DNA of 64,000 bases from Anaerobium acetethylicum (GCF_900096945.1 NZ_FMKA01000001.1:490291-554290), one strand, 5' to 3'. Counted from the first letter of the stretch, positions 1 through 9,809 are shown. Made by a program: numbers and translations. The notes: a model not told the origin generated them from the letters alone.

Positions 1-429
1 CTCATATTCGCTGCTCTCGAAAGCCTTTGGTATCGCCTCCCGTAGTTCTATTATGAGTATTTCCATGTCTTTTTGAAACGATCTCCCCATGCCGGCAGGA
101 AGAGATATTGCCATAGGCCTGTCCCATTCGTTGAAATTGTTCACATAGCACCAGTCATCAGGTACCGGCATTTTCTCTGCCATCTGGGAAACCACCGACT
201 TGATGTAGGCATTTTTTCCTGTCCCCTGATCTCCGACAACGAATATATTATATCCGTCTGCCTTCATGGATAGGCCAAACTGCATAGCCCTGACTGCACG
301 CTCCTGTCCGATCACACCCTCCTGCGGAGGCACATCAAGGGTAGTCTCGATAGAGCCCAATTCCTCATTTGGATTGCAGACCTTCCTTAATTTTTCCAGC
401 GGAACCTTATATTCATCAAGACTCTTCAT
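1..429 (-). CDS. Lon-like AAA ATPase/protease, N-terminal part (truncated by window edge)
   Basis: The 143 visible residues start MKSLDEYKVPLEKLRKVC and contain a Walker A motif (GDQGTGKN) near residue 69, after the phrase VIGQERAVRAMQFGL. This arrangement is typical of the N-terminal ATPase part of LonB-like proteases (AAA_32 type), which lack the classical Lon substrate domain and degrade proteins in an ATP-dependent way. The protease domain would lie outside the window, so protease activity is inferred. An AGGAGGG ribosome site precedes the ATG by about 8 bases. The stop codon is missing because the gene runs off position 1. Confidence 0.75.
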   Translation of the reverse strand, partial: MKSLDEYKVPLEKLRKVCNPNEELGSIETTLDVPPQEGVIGQERAVRAMQFGLSMKADGYNIFVVGDQGTGKNAYIKSVVSQMAEKMPVPDDWCYVNNFNEWDRPMAISLPAGMGRSFQKDMEILIIELREAIPKAFESSEYE

Positions 430-616
430 ATATGATTACCCTCCTCTGCACTTAAACACAATACCAGTTTTTACATACATGTCATATTATCATTATACTA
501 AAATTCAATGCCTATTTGTAAAGTTTTTTATTATTTCTGCAATTCTCTTCTAATTCCAGATATCAGCCCCAAAAAGCAGATATTTTCACCCTGTTTGCAT
601 ACTCCTTCCTGAAGAA

Positions 617-672
617 AAAAAGCCATACGCACGGAACCAGCTTTAGGCTGTTCCAGTACGCACGGCTTTCAA
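617..672 (-). terminator. Intrinsic terminator of putP
   Basis: Read on the minus strand, a long hairpin (arms AAAGCC/GGCTTT, an inner GTGCGTAC paired through G-U wobbles, and GGAAC/GTTCC) is followed by a run of seven T. It lies about 70 bases after the putP stop. Confidence 0.8.
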
Positions 673-742
673 TTACTGTGCCAAACAATATTCTCAATAA
701 CATTTTTTGACTGACCCTGAAACAGCAAATCACTGAATCAGA

Positions 743-2305
743 TTAGTCTTCATATACTGTAGCCAGATCAAACTCAATCTGAATCTCTTCCGATGGCTCC
801 TTCGTCAGTAACGAAACAACAACAATCACAATGCAGGAAACCAGGAATGCCGGCAGCAGTTCATAGATGCCGAATATTCCACCCATAGGTTTTAAGGCAA
901 GCTTCCATATAAACACCATCACCCCGCCTGCCAGCATACCGGAAATAGCACCTTCCCTTGTGGTTCTTTTCCAGAACAGCGAGAACAGCATGATCGGTCC
1001 GAATGTTGCTCCAAATCCTGCCCATGCGAATGATACGACCGTGAAGATAACGCTGTTTTCATCAAGCGCTATCACGATTCCAATAAGCGCCACCAGCACA
1101 AGCACGATTCTTGATACGCTCATTACCTGTTTATCCGTAGCATCCTTTTTGATGATACCCTGGAATATGCTCTTTGCAAATGCAGATGCGGCAATGAGAA
1201 GATAGGAATCTGATGAGCTGATTGTAGCCGCTAAAATCCCTGCCATGGCAAGTCCTGCAAAAAGCGTCGGAAGCAGCTTTGTGGACATGACGATGAAAAT
1301 GCTTTCCGCAGCGCCTGCCGTTAAAAGTTCTGCAGGCACAATTGCCCTTCCGATCAGGCCTATGCATACCGCAGCAACCAACGAGATTCCACACCAGACT
1401 GTTGCAATCCTTCTGGACTGCCTGATTTCAGAATGTTTTCTGATTGCCATGAAACGCAGGAGCACCTGTGGGACACCAAAATATCCGAGCCCCCAGGAAA
1501 GTGTCGATATGATTGTAAGCAGTCCGTACTTTCCTGCCTCTCCGAAAAGAGGTGCTCCGCTTTCAGAAACCTGCTGTACGCCGTCCACGACTGTTGGAGA
1601 AGAGATTCCAAAGAAATCCAGGAATCCAGGTATCTCCCGCAGGTTTTCGAGCACCGCTCCAGGTCCTCCGGCATATATAAGCGATATGACAAGAAGAAGC
1701 CCCAGGGCTACAATCATCACAATTCCCTGCATAAAATCGGATACACTTTCTGCAAGAAACCCTCCAAGGAATGTATAGATAATAACAAACAATGCCCCCC
1801 CTATCATCAGATACTGATATGGAAGTCCGAATAATGAGTTAAAGAGCTTACCCACCGTAACAAAACAGCTGGCTGCATAAACTGTAAAGAATACCAGAAT
1901 AAAAACTGACGAAATACCCATAATTATTTTATTCTGTTCCTTGAACCTGTTGCTTAAAAAGTCGGGAACCGTAATGGAATCCCCTGCTATGATCGAGTAG
2001 CCGTGGAGCCTTTTCGCCACCAGCAGCCAGTTGATGTAGGTTCCGATAAATAGGCCGATTGCAGTCCATACGGCATCGCTGAGGCCGTACCAATAGGCAA
2101 CCCCCGGCAGACCCATAAGGAGCCATCCGCTCATATCAGATGCTTCGGCGCTCATTGCCGCAACCCACGGTCCAAGGGCCCTTCCACCGATAAAATAGTT
2201 GTCTGAGCTTTCGTTTGCACGTTTTGCAAAATATACACCGATTCCGATGACTACTGCCATATAGCAGCACATTGTAATAAATATTTCTAACGTACCTGTA
2301 TTCAT
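743..2305 (-). CDS. putP: Sodium/proline symporter PutP
   Basis: This 520-residue protein belongs to the SSS (sodium:solute symporter) family and has about 13 hydrophobic membrane segments. Family landmarks are the N-terminal NYFIGGRALGPWVAAMSAEASDMSG block, which carries the sodium-site region of TM2, and the GFGATFGPIMLFSLFWKR segment near the C-terminus. PutP imports proline with Na+ across the cytoplasmic membrane. Length and sequence fit PutP better than pantothenate or glucose members, but specificity is inferred. The gene is monocistronic: it has its own promoter and terminator. GGAGG lies 12 bases before the chosen ATG. An ATG four bases upstream is out of frame. Confidence 0.88.
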   Translation of the reverse strand: MNTGTLEIFITMCCYMAVVIGIGVYFAKRANESSDNYFIGGRALGPWVAAMSAEASDMSGWLLMGLPGVAYWYGLSDAVWTAIGLFIGTYINWLLVAKRLHGYSIIAGDSITVPDFLSNRFKEQNKIIMGISSVFILVFFTVYAASCFVTVGKLFNSLFGLPYQYLMIGGALFVIIYTFLGGFLAESVSDFMQGIVMIVALGLLLVISLIYAGGPGAVLENLREIPGFLDFFGISSPTVVDGVQQVSESGAPLFGEAGKYGLLTIISTLSWGLGYFGVPQVLLRFMAIRKHSEIRQSRRIATVWCGISLVAAVCIGLIGRAIVPAELLTAGAAESIFIVMSTKLLPTLFAGLAMAGILAATISSSDSYLLIAASAFAKSIFQGIIKKDATDKQVMSVSRIVLVLVALIGIVIALDENSVIFTVVSFAWAGFGATFGPIMLFSLFWKRTTREGAISGMLAGGVMVFIWKLALKPMGGIFGIYELLPAFLVSCIVIVVVSLLTKEPSEEIQIEFDLATVYED

Positions 2306-2361
2306 TCATTTAACCTCCGATTATTTTTATAATGCATGGAAAAATCCACACACTTTTCAAA

Positions 2362-2390
2362 ATTATAGCAGATACGTATGGATTGCACAA
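2362..2390 (-). promoter_or_regulatory. putP promoter
   Basis: Minus strand TTGTGC (2385-2390), 17-base spacer, TATAAT (2362-2367), about 57 bases upstream of the putP ATG. Confidence 0.65.
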
Positions 2391-2410
2391 GTATTTCATC
2401 AACAGAAAAT

Positions 2411-2442
2411 ACCGCTACAGCATGTTGTCTGCTGTAGCGGCA
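2411..2442 (-). terminator. Terminator after the L,D-transpeptidase gene
   Basis: Perfect 11-bp stem (CCGCTACAGCA/TGCTGTAGCGG) with a short T-rich tail on the minus strand, about 90 bases after the stop codon. Confidence 0.7.
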
Positions 2443-2531
2443 TCTTTTGTTCTGTCACAGGAAGGTTCGTCCTCTGAAATCAAAACTTTCTGTATAAGTT
2501 TACTGAACTTCAGCGCTGTTGCCTGCTGTTT

Positions 2532-4145
2532 CTATTCAATGACAATGACTGCTGTTTTTCCTAATTCCATCCAGTCATACAGGAATTTTGCATGGCTTGT
2601 ATAATTTCTTACGCATTTGTGGGAGAGCGGCACTGTTCCAATTGTACCTGAATATTCCTGCATTGGTGCATTCAGACCTACCGGAACACCATGGATATAA
2701 GATCCGCCAGTGAATCTGATGCCATAAGGCGCATAGCCTGCGATTGCTCCTGTTATATCATCCAGATACTGGAACTGGCTTACCCTTTGGATTGTCATGT
2801 AATATCCAAGCGGCGTCGGCATCTTATATTTCGTATTGGCACCGGTCGTAGCATAGGAATAGGAAACCAGATTCCAGCCGCCGTTGATCAATTCGAAAAC
2901 ACCTTCATTCTGGTTGTTTCTGTCTACTACGATGACTTTCGACAGGGTTGCAATGGAATTGCTGAGGGAAACATATTTCTTAGGGACATAATATTCACCA
3001 GAAAAGTTCATAGTTCTGATTTTATAGAATGTTCCCGATTCTCCAAGGACTGTTAACAGTGTACCATCTGCAATGTACCTAAACGATGCCCCTGTACTTG
3101 CCGAACTGTAGGCAGGCGCCGACTGGTATCTCTGAACACCGTAAGGATCCTGTGTGCCTCCATTGTAATACGGGGCTGCTCCATTTGCATTCTTGTAATT
3201 TGAAATATATGCTGTGGTGGTGCTGTCGACTTCATTCTTCAAAGCCGTAAGGGATGCAAGCATTTTTTCAAACTGGAAGGTGCGGTACCTGGCAAGAGAG
3301 CTCAGGATATAACCGCGGGCTCCGTTCGTCCATATAACCTCATACCACTGATCCGTTCCATAGCTGGAAAGATACTGCCCCTTGACCATTGCCACAACCT
3401 TTACCTTTGTATTATAGCCTGCCTTGCCGATCACTGAACCCGAGGTGCTTGGAGCAGATCTTATGTTGGCTCCGCTTACTGAAATCAGCACATAATCATA
3501 GGGTATGCTATACCTTGTATACTTCAGATTTACGGCAACGGAATCAGGAACTCTCGTATTATAAGTGGCTACCGTGCCGCCCGAACCTGTGGATCCCGTA
3601 GATCCTGTCGATCCCGTAGAACCTGTTGTGCCTGTGGAACCCGTTGCGCCTGGTATTTTCAGGACCTGTCCTACACGTATCAGATTCGGATTTGCTATAT
3701 TATTGGCTGCCACAATCTGCTGCACCGTAACGCCGTATGCACGGGCAATTTTTGTCAGGGTATCTCCGCTCTTAACGGTATAGGTGCCTCCTGCAGATGC
3801 AGTTCCCGTTCCTGATGGCGCTGTGGTTGCCGGTGCTGCCGATCCTGATATTTTCAGAACCTGCCCAGGAAAAATAAGATTAGGATTGGAAATATTATTA
3901 GCAGCTACGATCTGCTGTACCGTAACTCCATACTTAGCCGCAATCCGGTATAAGGTGTCTCCGGATTTGACAACATACGTCGTCTGCGTTGTTTCTGTTG
4001 CATAAATGAGCTGTGGCGATGCATTCACTTTCAGGTCTGGTTTTATACCACCTGCTGCAAAAGCCTGTATCGGAAAAACTAGTACACATAATGAAATGAC
4101 TGAAAGCATAAAAGTTGTCCTTCGGGTATTAAAGCTATTACTCAT
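2532..4145 (-). CDS. Secreted LysM/SH3/L,D-transpeptidase (YkuD)
   Basis: The 537-residue protein has a signal peptide (about 1-32, ending IQAFAAGG) and two LysM repeats (about 56-99 and 121-164, both with VKSGDTL and [12 protein letters not shown]). A low-complexity Gly-Ser-Thr linker follows (about 166-190), then an SH3b-like domain (about 217-285) and a C-terminal YkuD domain. The YkuD domain has a conserved His ([10 protein letters not shown]) and the catalytic motif SHKCVRN. LysM binds peptidoglycan, and YkuD enzymes make 3-3 cross-links or attach proteins to the wall outside the membrane. The start at 4145 is preferred because AGGTGA lies 9 bases upstream; an in-frame TTG at 4169 has no better site. 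The linker is built from near-identical 9-base units and could vary in length. Confidence 0.88.
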   Translation of the reverse strand: MSNSFNTRRTTFMLSVISLCVLVFPIQAFAAGGIKPDLKVNASPQLIYATETTQTTYVVKSGDTLYRIAAKYGVTVQQIVAANNISNPNLIFPGQVLKISGSAAPATTAPSGTGTASAGGTYTVKSGDTLTKIARAYGVTVQQIVAANNIANPNLIRVGQVLKIPGATGSTGTTGSTGSTGSTGSTGSGGTVATYNTRVPDSVAVNLKYTRYSIPYDYVLISVSGANIRSAPSTSGSVIGKAGYNTKVKVVAMVKGQYLSSYGTDQWYEVIWTNGARGYILSSLARYRTFQFEKMLASLTALKNEVDSTTTAYISNYKNANGAAPYYNGGTQDPYGVQRYQSAPAYSSASTGASFRYIADGTLLTVLGESGTFYKIRTMNFSGEYYVPKKYVSLSNSIATLSKVIVVDRNNQNEGVFELINGGWNLVSYSYATTGANTKYKMPTPLGYYMTIQRVSQFQYLDDITGAIAGYAPYGIRFTGGSYIHGVPVGLNAPMQEYSGTIGTVPLSHKCVRNYTSHAKFLYDWMELGKTAVIVIE

Positions 4146-4376
4146 CCCTAATTCACCTCGTTTCATCAAATCATCGTTTCAGGGATACTGCAAAAACTTC
4201 ATAACATCATATATTAGAATCAAAACTCCAGCCGCTCCTGTTCTGTTTCACTCGACTCAGCCCATATTCATTCCTCCCTAAGCATATAATTAACATAATT
4301 TTATACGTTAATTATATCACTTTTTATATAATTTCACAACTTATTGTCTGATAATTATTTGTCTTGCAGGCCAATT

Positions 4377-4400
4377 GTTACTGTTCACTCTGTGAGTAGC
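4377..4400 (+). repeat. End fragment of repeat family 2 (copy F)
   Basis: GTTACTGTTCACTCTGTGAG begins with a 12-mer identical to the start of copy E (minus strand, 43502-43513). No complete element follows. The remaining sequence from 4272 to 4532 shows nothing else. Confidence 0.35.
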
Positions 4401-4532
4401 GAATCATTTTGTGCTTGCCGTATAAACCTTATGTCTCTGCAGCAAATACCCGTACTCCACTTATATGATTGCCTGTAACCTGCTTAACGTTTAAAATAAA
4501 TTCTTCTTATCTTCATGTCATAAATCCCGCTA

Positions 4533-4571
4533 AACAGCCCCCCCATGTGCGGGCACATAGGGGGCTGTTGA
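4533..4571. terminator. GC-rich hairpin after the LEA-like gene
   Basis: AACAGCCCCC pairs with GGGGGCTGTT around an ATGTG/CACAT inner stem. It lies about 60 bases downstream of the LEA-like gene. The minus-strand T run is short, so its efficiency is uncertain. Confidence 0.5.
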
Positions 4572-4633
4572 CAGATTGCTTTTCCAATATTATTTATCAT
4601 CACAAACAGTTTCCCTTTAAAAAGTTCATATTT

Positions 4634-4990
4634 TTATTCGGTCTTTCCCTTTAATTCTTCAACCTTTGCGCCTAACTGCTCTTTCACTTCTCCAACTTTA
4701 GCCTCTGCCTGCTCTTTCACTTCTCCAACTTTAGCCTCTGCCTTCTCTTTTATCTCTTCGCCTTTCTCTTTCAGTTCTTCTGCTTTTTCCTCTGCCTGAT
4801 CCTTGATTTCTTCTGCTTTGGTCTTTGCATCTTCAACCTTTTCTTCTGCTTTGTCTTTCAATTCATCAGCCTTTTCTTCCGCATCATCTTTCATGTCTTC
4901 TACTTTGTCCTTAACGTCTTCGATTACATCCTCTACTTTATCTTTGATGTCATCAAATACTTTCCCGATTTTATCCTTGAAACCACTCAT
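4634..4990 (-). CDS. LEA-like / apolipoprotein-like amphipathic helix protein
   Basis: This 118-residue protein is almost entirely Lys, Glu, Asp, Ala and Val and has no Cys or Trp. It is built from 11-residue-type units such as DKVEDVKDKVE and KAEEKAEELK; the unit EAKVGEVKEQ occurs twice near the C-terminus. This periodicity is that of LEA-like or YtxH/CsbD-type stress proteins that form long amphipathic helices. The N-terminal MSGFKDKIGKVFDDIKDKV resembles many small clostridial stress proteins. No signal peptide or membrane span is visible. A stress or desiccation role is inference only. It stands alone with its own promoter and a GGAAGGGAGAAA ribosome site. Confidence 0.65.
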   Translation of the reverse strand: MSGFKDKIGKVFDDIKDKVEDVIEDVKDKVEDMKDDAEEKADELKDKAEEKVEDAKTKAEEIKDQAEEKAEELKEKGEEIKEKAEAKVGEVKEQAEAKVGEVKEQLGAKVEELKGKTE

Positions 4991-5114
4991 ATTGATTTCT
5001 CCCTTCCATTAGAAAACATCATTATCAGTTACCTTTCTTCTCAAATCCGAAAACGTAATCCACAGAACAAGTCACATGCAGTCGTATTGTTCATTTTTTC
5101 TTGTTGTCATTTAT

Positions 5115-5143
5115 AATATACCACAAACCCATCGCCATAACAA
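5115..5143 (-). promoter_or_regulatory. Promoter of the LEA-like gene
   Basis: Minus strand TTGTTA (5138-5143), 17-base spacer, TATATT (5115-5120), leaving a leader of about 115 bases. Confidence 0.5.
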
Positions 5144-5200
5144 TAATACACAGAATCATTTCACTCTATTATTGATTTATCTGTCAATTCTTTCCTGTTA

Positions 5201-6133
5201 TTAACATGAGCCTGGCTCCAGACCTTCCGATAAGTCCCGGATCCTTTCTTTTTTCCGGACATATACCAGGCTGCTGGTCCATTTTCCACCTGGACCCGCC
5301 ACATATTTCCTGTATTCATCATAATCCATATAATATTTACGGCCCCAGGAAGAAATGCACAGAATGATCCTTCCAGCTGCCGGTTCTGGTATCACGCCCG
5401 TTACTATCACATAGTGTCCATGGATATTGCTGTTTGCTGATTTCACATATCCTCGTTCAACATGCCCCTCATTTTCCGTATTCACAGGCAGGTAAAAAGG
5501 GATTCCCGCATCCCCCCACAAAATCGGGGTATTTGGCCCCACAGAAAGGATAACCGGTATATCTGCTTTTATCATCTCCTCTATTCTTTCCAGCATCAAA
5601 GACGATGTAAGCGACCACGCCCATGAGGCTTCGTACTCGATTCCTGCAAATCTGAAGTATCTGTTTATTGCGGATGCAAGTTTTGGTCCTGTTACGCCGA
5701 TCCATCTTTTTGTTTTCGTATATTGTGAATCAATGCATTCCAGATAGCTGATATAATGCTCCTGCATAATGGAGCAGCCGTCCTTCATGGCGATACGGGT
5801 AATCCTGTTCTGCCTGCCTGTATCCTGCAATGCCAGATATAAAAAAAGATCCCCAGCCGCAATCGTTCCACATCCGTAACTGCGGATAATATCCGAATGA
5901 CTAAATCTCCCGTTCTTTTCATACCACATCTGGCTTCCTCCATAAAAAACGTCGCCATCTTTCTTAATTGCTACATACCCGGGACGATTCAAAGTACATT
6001 CTGCCATTCTGCCGTTTGCATTTCTCTGTATTCTGTGCTTGTTCATAACCGCCATTCCCCATCCATCCTCATACTTTGGCTTCTCCTTACACATAAAACG
6101 AAATGTCCGGATACTTTGCCACTGGCACCGCAT
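5201..6133 (-). CDS. Putative cysteine-peptidase-like (papain-fold) protein
   Basis: The 310-residue cytoplasmic-looking protein has no signal peptide. It shows the pattern of a papain/C39-like fold: a Cys in SYGCGTIAAGDLFLYLAL (Cys88), a His in NIHGHYVIVTGVI, and a following ILCISSWGRKYYMDYDEY strand that would carry the third polar residue. I infer a hydrolase or peptidase-like function and cannot name a family. The gene begins 25 bases after the permease stop and has an AAGGA site 8 bases before the ATG, so the two are probably co-transcribed. A role in peptide or amino-acid scavenging is possible but unproven. Confidence 0.5.
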   Translation of the reverse strand: MRCQWQSIRTFRFMCKEKPKYEDGWGMAVMNKHRIQRNANGRMAECTLNRPGYVAIKKDGDVFYGGSQMWYEKNGRFSHSDIIRSYGCGTIAAGDLFLYLALQDTGRQNRITRIAMKDGCSIMQEHYISYLECIDSQYTKTKRWIGVTGPKLASAINRYFRFAGIEYEASWAWSLTSSLMLERIEEMIKADIPVILSVGPNTPILWGDAGIPFYLPVNTENEGHVERGYVKSANSNIHGHYVIVTGVIPEPAAGRIILCISSWGRKYYMDYDEYRKYVAGPGGKWTSSLVYVRKKERIRDLSEGLEPGSC

Positions 6134-6158
6134 CCGGACGTTCCTTCAAAAACTGCTC

Positions 6159-7526
6159 TTATCTGTCCGTACCCTTTTCGCTGTACCCATAATAGAAAAA
6201 TCCTACTACACATACAAGCATACAGAACAGGACAAAAAATGTAACATAAGCAGGATTTGACACAAACCCGCCAATGAATATGATGCCAGATCCTATGATT
6301 CCAAAAACCGGGCAGATAATGCCTTTAAATCTGCTTGTGACGATGCCGCTTTTTTTCATGCCAAGCACTTTGAGATATAAGATAATATAGCAGGCATAAC
6401 TGAACACGATAGATATTTCGCTTATGTCACCACCGCCCAGGGCTCCCATCTTCTGCGTCATATAATGGATTACCATCCATACCAATGACACTGCAAAAGA
6501 GACAAGCGCTGATCCTGTGGATATCTGCAATTTCGGATTGATCAATGCTACTGTCGCTGCTCCCGGCATCATTTTCTTACTTGCAAGGGCCTGGGGCATC
6601 CGCAAGCTTCCAAGGATGATCCCGTTCAATACCCCCAGGACTGAAATCACTATAAAAATCATCAGAATCTTCGATCCATTGCTGCCCAGAAGCATTTCGC
6701 CAACTTTGTTCACCGCTTCATTTCCGGTCGACATGATATACTCGGCACCAAGCATCTTGCTCAATCCCAGATAATAGGTCAGATAAACGCCGAGCACTAT
6801 GATTGGTCCGAAAATCAGAGCAAGTGTCATATTTTTTCTCGGATTCTTCACTTCGTTTGTTATGCTCAGGGCCACAACCCAGCCATCATAGGAAAAGGCG
6901 ATTGGCGCAAGCGCTGCAAGCCATCCGATCCCAACATCGCTCTTTGACACAAGCTCAACGCCTTCGGGGATGGAAGGATTTGAAGAACCCCAGAATATGC
7001 TGATCAGCGCAATCCCAAGCAGTGGAATCAGCTTGATCAGGGTCGATGCATTCTGAAAATATCCGCCAAGCTTTATAGATATCACGTTCACGGCATAAAA
7101 CAGAATCATATACACGAACCCAAGCATCATCTGCATATTCAAAGTATTTTCAATATCGAAAAGCAGGCATGTGTAAATTCCCGCAACCCAGGAAATGACT
7201 GCAATCAGTGTCGGGAAATACACAAATGTCTGGAACCATCCAAAACCGCAGGAAACTTTTTTTGAAATGAATTCCTCATAATATCCGACTATTCCGCCGT
7301 TTGTCTTATTCCTGACCGAAAGTTCCGTTAGCGTAAGACTGCCGAAAATAATTCCAAATGCGCCGATGCAGAATACAAGTACACCAAGCCAGAGATTTCC
7401 GCCAGTATAACTAAGCACATCATCGCATTTGAAGAATATTCCTGTTCCGATTACGATTCCGACAATCATTGCAGTCGCGGTCATAAAACCATAATGCTCA
7501 TTTTGATTTTTCTTTAAGTCCGCCAT
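6159..7526 (-). CDS. APC-family amino acid permease
   Basis: The 455-residue integral membrane protein has about 12 hydrophobic segments. It carries the hallmark first-helix motif GIVIGTGIFFK and the segment LAPIAFSYDGWVVALSITNEVKNPRKNM typical of APC-superfamily amino acid transporters (LAT/YfnA-like). It should import or exchange an amino acid across the cytoplasmic membrane; the substrate cannot be read from sequence. GGAGGGAAA precedes the ATG. It sits between ddh and the peptidase-like gene, which is consistent with an amino-acid theme. Confidence 0.82.
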   Translation of the reverse strand: MADLKKNQNEHYGFMTATAMIVGIVIGTGIFFKCDDVLSYTGGNLWLGVLVFCIGAFGIIFGSLTLTELSVRNKTNGGIVGYYEEFISKKVSCGFGWFQTFVYFPTLIAVISWVAGIYTCLLFDIENTLNMQMMLGFVYMILFYAVNVISIKLGGYFQNASTLIKLIPLLGIALISIFWGSSNPSIPEGVELVSKSDVGIGWLAALAPIAFSYDGWVVALSITNEVKNPRKNMTLALIFGPIIVLGVYLTYYLGLSKMLGAEYIMSTGNEAVNKVGEMLLGSNGSKILMIFIVISVLGVLNGIILGSLRMPQALASKKMMPGAATVALINPKLQISTGSALVSFAVSLVWMVIHYMTQKMGALGGGDISEISIVFSYACYIILYLKVLGMKKSGIVTSRFKGIICPVFGIIGSGIIFIGGFVSNPAYVTFFVLFCMLVCVVGFFYYGYSEKGTDR

Positions 7527-7574
7527 TTTCCCTCCATAACAGGCACTTTATAAATGATTGAATGCAATAACTGA

Positions 7575-8555
7575 TTAAAGCATCTCTTTTCTTAATTCTG
7601 CTGCTGTTTTTGGTGACAGATATCCGAATGGAACATCAAATACCGTACATGCTCCTGTCTTTCCCTCTTTGGACATCTTGTATATGGCTCTTGCATAAGC
7701 AACCAGTATGCTTGCTGTAAATTCAGGATTGCTGTCAAGCGCCAATGAAAATTCCATTTTCTGTCTGGTTCCGTCTCCGGTTACGCCCGTTCTGATTACA
7801 AATCCGCCGTGAGGCATGCCGGCATGGTTTTTCTCTAACTCCTCTTTTGTTATGAAATTCACTTCCGTATCATAATCGGAGAAGTAATTCGGCATATTCT
7901 TAATGGTTTCTTCAATTGCCTTAAGATCAGCTCCCTCCTCAGGCACCACATAGCATACCCTTAAATGCTTTTCTCTCGTCGTAAGCTGTGGATTAGATCC
8001 GCTCCTTACTTTTTCCAATGCTGATTCAACAGGGACAGTATACTGCTTTCCGTCTTTTACGCCCGCAACTCTTCTGATGGCGTCCGAATGGCCCTGGCTT
8101 ATGCCTTTTCCCCAGAATGTATAATCTGTTCCTTCCGGAAGAACCACGTTGCCCAAAAGCCTGTTCAACGAAAACAGTCCCGGATCCCAGCCAACAGAAA
8201 TGACGCTCAGCTTTCCTGCTTCTTTTGCAGTTTTGTCCATCATTTCAAAATACTCAGGTATCTTGGCATGTGTATCAAAGCTGTCAACAGTATTGAACAG
8301 CTGTGCTATTTCTGGTCCCTGTACTGCAAGATCAGTTGCTGATCCCCCGCATAGAATCATAACATCGATTTCATCTTTGTAGTCTGCAATTTTAGAAATA
8401 TGTACCATGAAAGGATCATTTTCTGCAACTGCACCTACTTCCCTTCTTGTAAAAATGGCTTTCAGTTCAATGTCAGGGTTCTGATTGATTGCTTTCCTGA
8501 CGCCCCTTCCAAGATTTCCGTACCCTACTATTCCAATCCTTATGTGATCCATCAT
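7575..8555 (-). CDS. ddh: meso-Diaminopimelate dehydrogenase
   Basis: The 326-residue protein has an N-terminal dinucleotide-binding motif (GIVGYGNLGRGV) and the family signatures ILCGGSATDL, SVGWDPGLFSLNR and GKGISQGHSDA. Ddh catalyses the NADPH-dependent, single-step amination of tetrahydrodipicolinate to meso-diaminopimelate. This supplies lysine and cell-wall precursor in the cytoplasm. Full length matches the family. GGAGG lies 7 bases before the first ATG. The 48-base gap to the permease gene suggests read-through into it. Confidence 0.92.
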   Translation of the reverse strand: MMDHIRIGIVGYGNLGRGVRKAINQNPDIELKAIFTRREVGAVAENDPFMVHISKIADYKDEIDVMILCGGSATDLAVQGPEIAQLFNTVDSFDTHAKIPEYFEMMDKTAKEAGKLSVISVGWDPGLFSLNRLLGNVVLPEGTDYTFWGKGISQGHSDAIRRVAGVKDGKQYTVPVESALEKVRSGSNPQLTTREKHLRVCYVVPEEGADLKAIEETIKNMPNYFSDYDTEVNFITKEELEKNHAGMPHGGFVIRTGVTGDGTRQKMEFSLALDSNPEFTASILVAYARAIYKMSKEGKTGACTVFDVPFGYLSPKTAAELRKEML

Positions 8556-8586
8556 TACTATTCCTCCAATATTTTTGTTAAGTTGT

Positions 8587-8615
8587 TGTTTGTATGAACT
8601 ATTTTATCACAAACA
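8587..8615. promoter_or_regulatory. Inverted repeat over the ddh promoter
   Basis: TGTTTGT and ACAAACA flank a 15-base core that contains a minus-strand TAAAAT -10-like element about 50 bases upstream of ddh. It could be an operator; no regulator is identified. Confidence 0.3.
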
Positions 8616-8664
8616 GCATACTTATAAATACCTAAATATCATATAACTTTGATTTTTTTTCATT

Positions 8665-9600
8665 TTATGCATTCTGTCCGGTTTCACTGCATGTTCCGGC
8701 ATTCCCGCCTGCCTTCACCTGGGTTACGACCACTGCTGCGAGCATAAGGGCGCATCCCGCCTTTTCCTTTGCGGACATGACTTCTCCCAGCAATGCAGCT
8801 CCACTGACTGCCGCAAAAAAAGATTCCATGCTTAATATAATTGCCGCCACCGTCGGTTTTGTATATTTCTGTCCTAGGATTTGGAGGGTATAGGCAATGC
8901 CTACAACAAATACGGCCGAAAAGAGAATTGGTCCCGAGCAGGCCTCAATACTTTTGATATCCGGATTTTCAAAAACACCTGCTGAGATTGCAGAAAAAAT
9001 CCCCGCTGTAGCGAACTGTACAAATGACAGCTTCAACCCGTCGGCCCTTCCTGCATAAGCATCAACTGTAATAATATGAAGGGCCCAGAAAATGGTGCCG
9101 ATCAAAACAATGAAATCCCCGCTCTGCATAGAAAACCCCTCGTTTATCGTAAGCAGATACAGGCCTGCAGCTGCCATGGCGACGCCAATCCAGGTATTCG
9201 GTTTTCCTTTTCTTCCTGCCAGCAAGCCAAGCAGCGGTACAAGCACTATGTAAAGCGCTGTTATGAATCCTGCTTTGCCGGCAGTCGTATAGACGATTCC
9301 ATACTGCTGAAAAGATGCGCCAAAAAACAAAGCTGCCCCGCATAGTATTCCGCCACCAAGCAGATCCTGCATTCTGTATGCAGGCTGCGGGCAATTTTCT
9401 TTCAGGGATTCTCTCCTGCTTCTGTCAAACCAATCAGAAACCAGGATTAACGGTATCAAAACCACCGCCCCTAAAAGAAATCTGCTTGCACCGAAGGTGA
9501 AAGGACCGATATAGTCCATTCCCACCTTCTGGGATACGAATGCCGTCCCCCATATGATTGCTGTAACCAATAAAATTATACTGCCTTTAAACTGTTTCAT
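8665..9600 (-). CDS. EamA/DMT-family transporter
   Basis: The 311-residue protein has ten predicted membrane helices in two EamA halves. The first starts IILLVTAIIWGTAFVSQKVGMDYIGPFTFGASRFLLGAVVL and the second has the typical PTVAAIILSMESFFAAVSGAALLGE ending. The drug/metabolite transporter superfamily exports or imports small metabolites such as amino acids; the substrate is unknown. GGTGGAA precedes the ATG. The gene has no close operon partner, and a strong terminator upstream isolates it from hcp. Confidence 0.85.
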   Translation of the reverse strand: MKQFKGSIILLVTAIIWGTAFVSQKVGMDYIGPFTFGASRFLLGAVVLIPLILVSDWFDRSRRESLKENCPQPAYRMQDLLGGGILCGAALFFGASFQQYGIVYTTAGKAGFITALYIVLVPLLGLLAGRKGKPNTWIGVAMAAAGLYLLTINEGFSMQSGDFIVLIGTIFWALHIITVDAYAGRADGLKLSFVQFATAGIFSAISAGVFENPDIKSIEACSGPILFSAVFVVGIAYTLQILGQKYTKPTVAAIILSMESFFAAVSGAALLGEVMSAKEKAGCALMLAAVVVTQVKAGGNAGTCSETGQNA

Positions 9601-9682
9601 CTATTCCACCATTTCATTTCTTCGCTTTTTATATCCGGCTTCAATTATACTAAAAGAGAGGGAAAAAGAAAAGGGCAGGAAC

Positions 9683-9722
9683 AAAAGATGCACCCTTAGT
9701 CAATACTAAGGGTGCATCTTTT
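9683..9722. terminator. Bidirectional-looking terminator after hcp
   Basis: Perfect 18-bp inverted repeat (AAAAGATGCACCCTTAGT and its complement) around CAAT, with T runs on both strands, 90 bases after the hcp stop. Confidence 0.85.
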
Positions 9723-9809
9723 GCAACACGGCATTCAATCCTGATGTTTCATGAATGCAGGCTGGCTTGTTAACTTATATCAGAAGAACTTCATTTCACG
9801 TCAATCTGT

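Noticed and set aside
3565-4005. Plus-strand proline-rich frames opposite the LysM gene
   Set aside because: They are antisense shadows of the Gly-Ser-Thr linker and LysM codons without ribosome sites.
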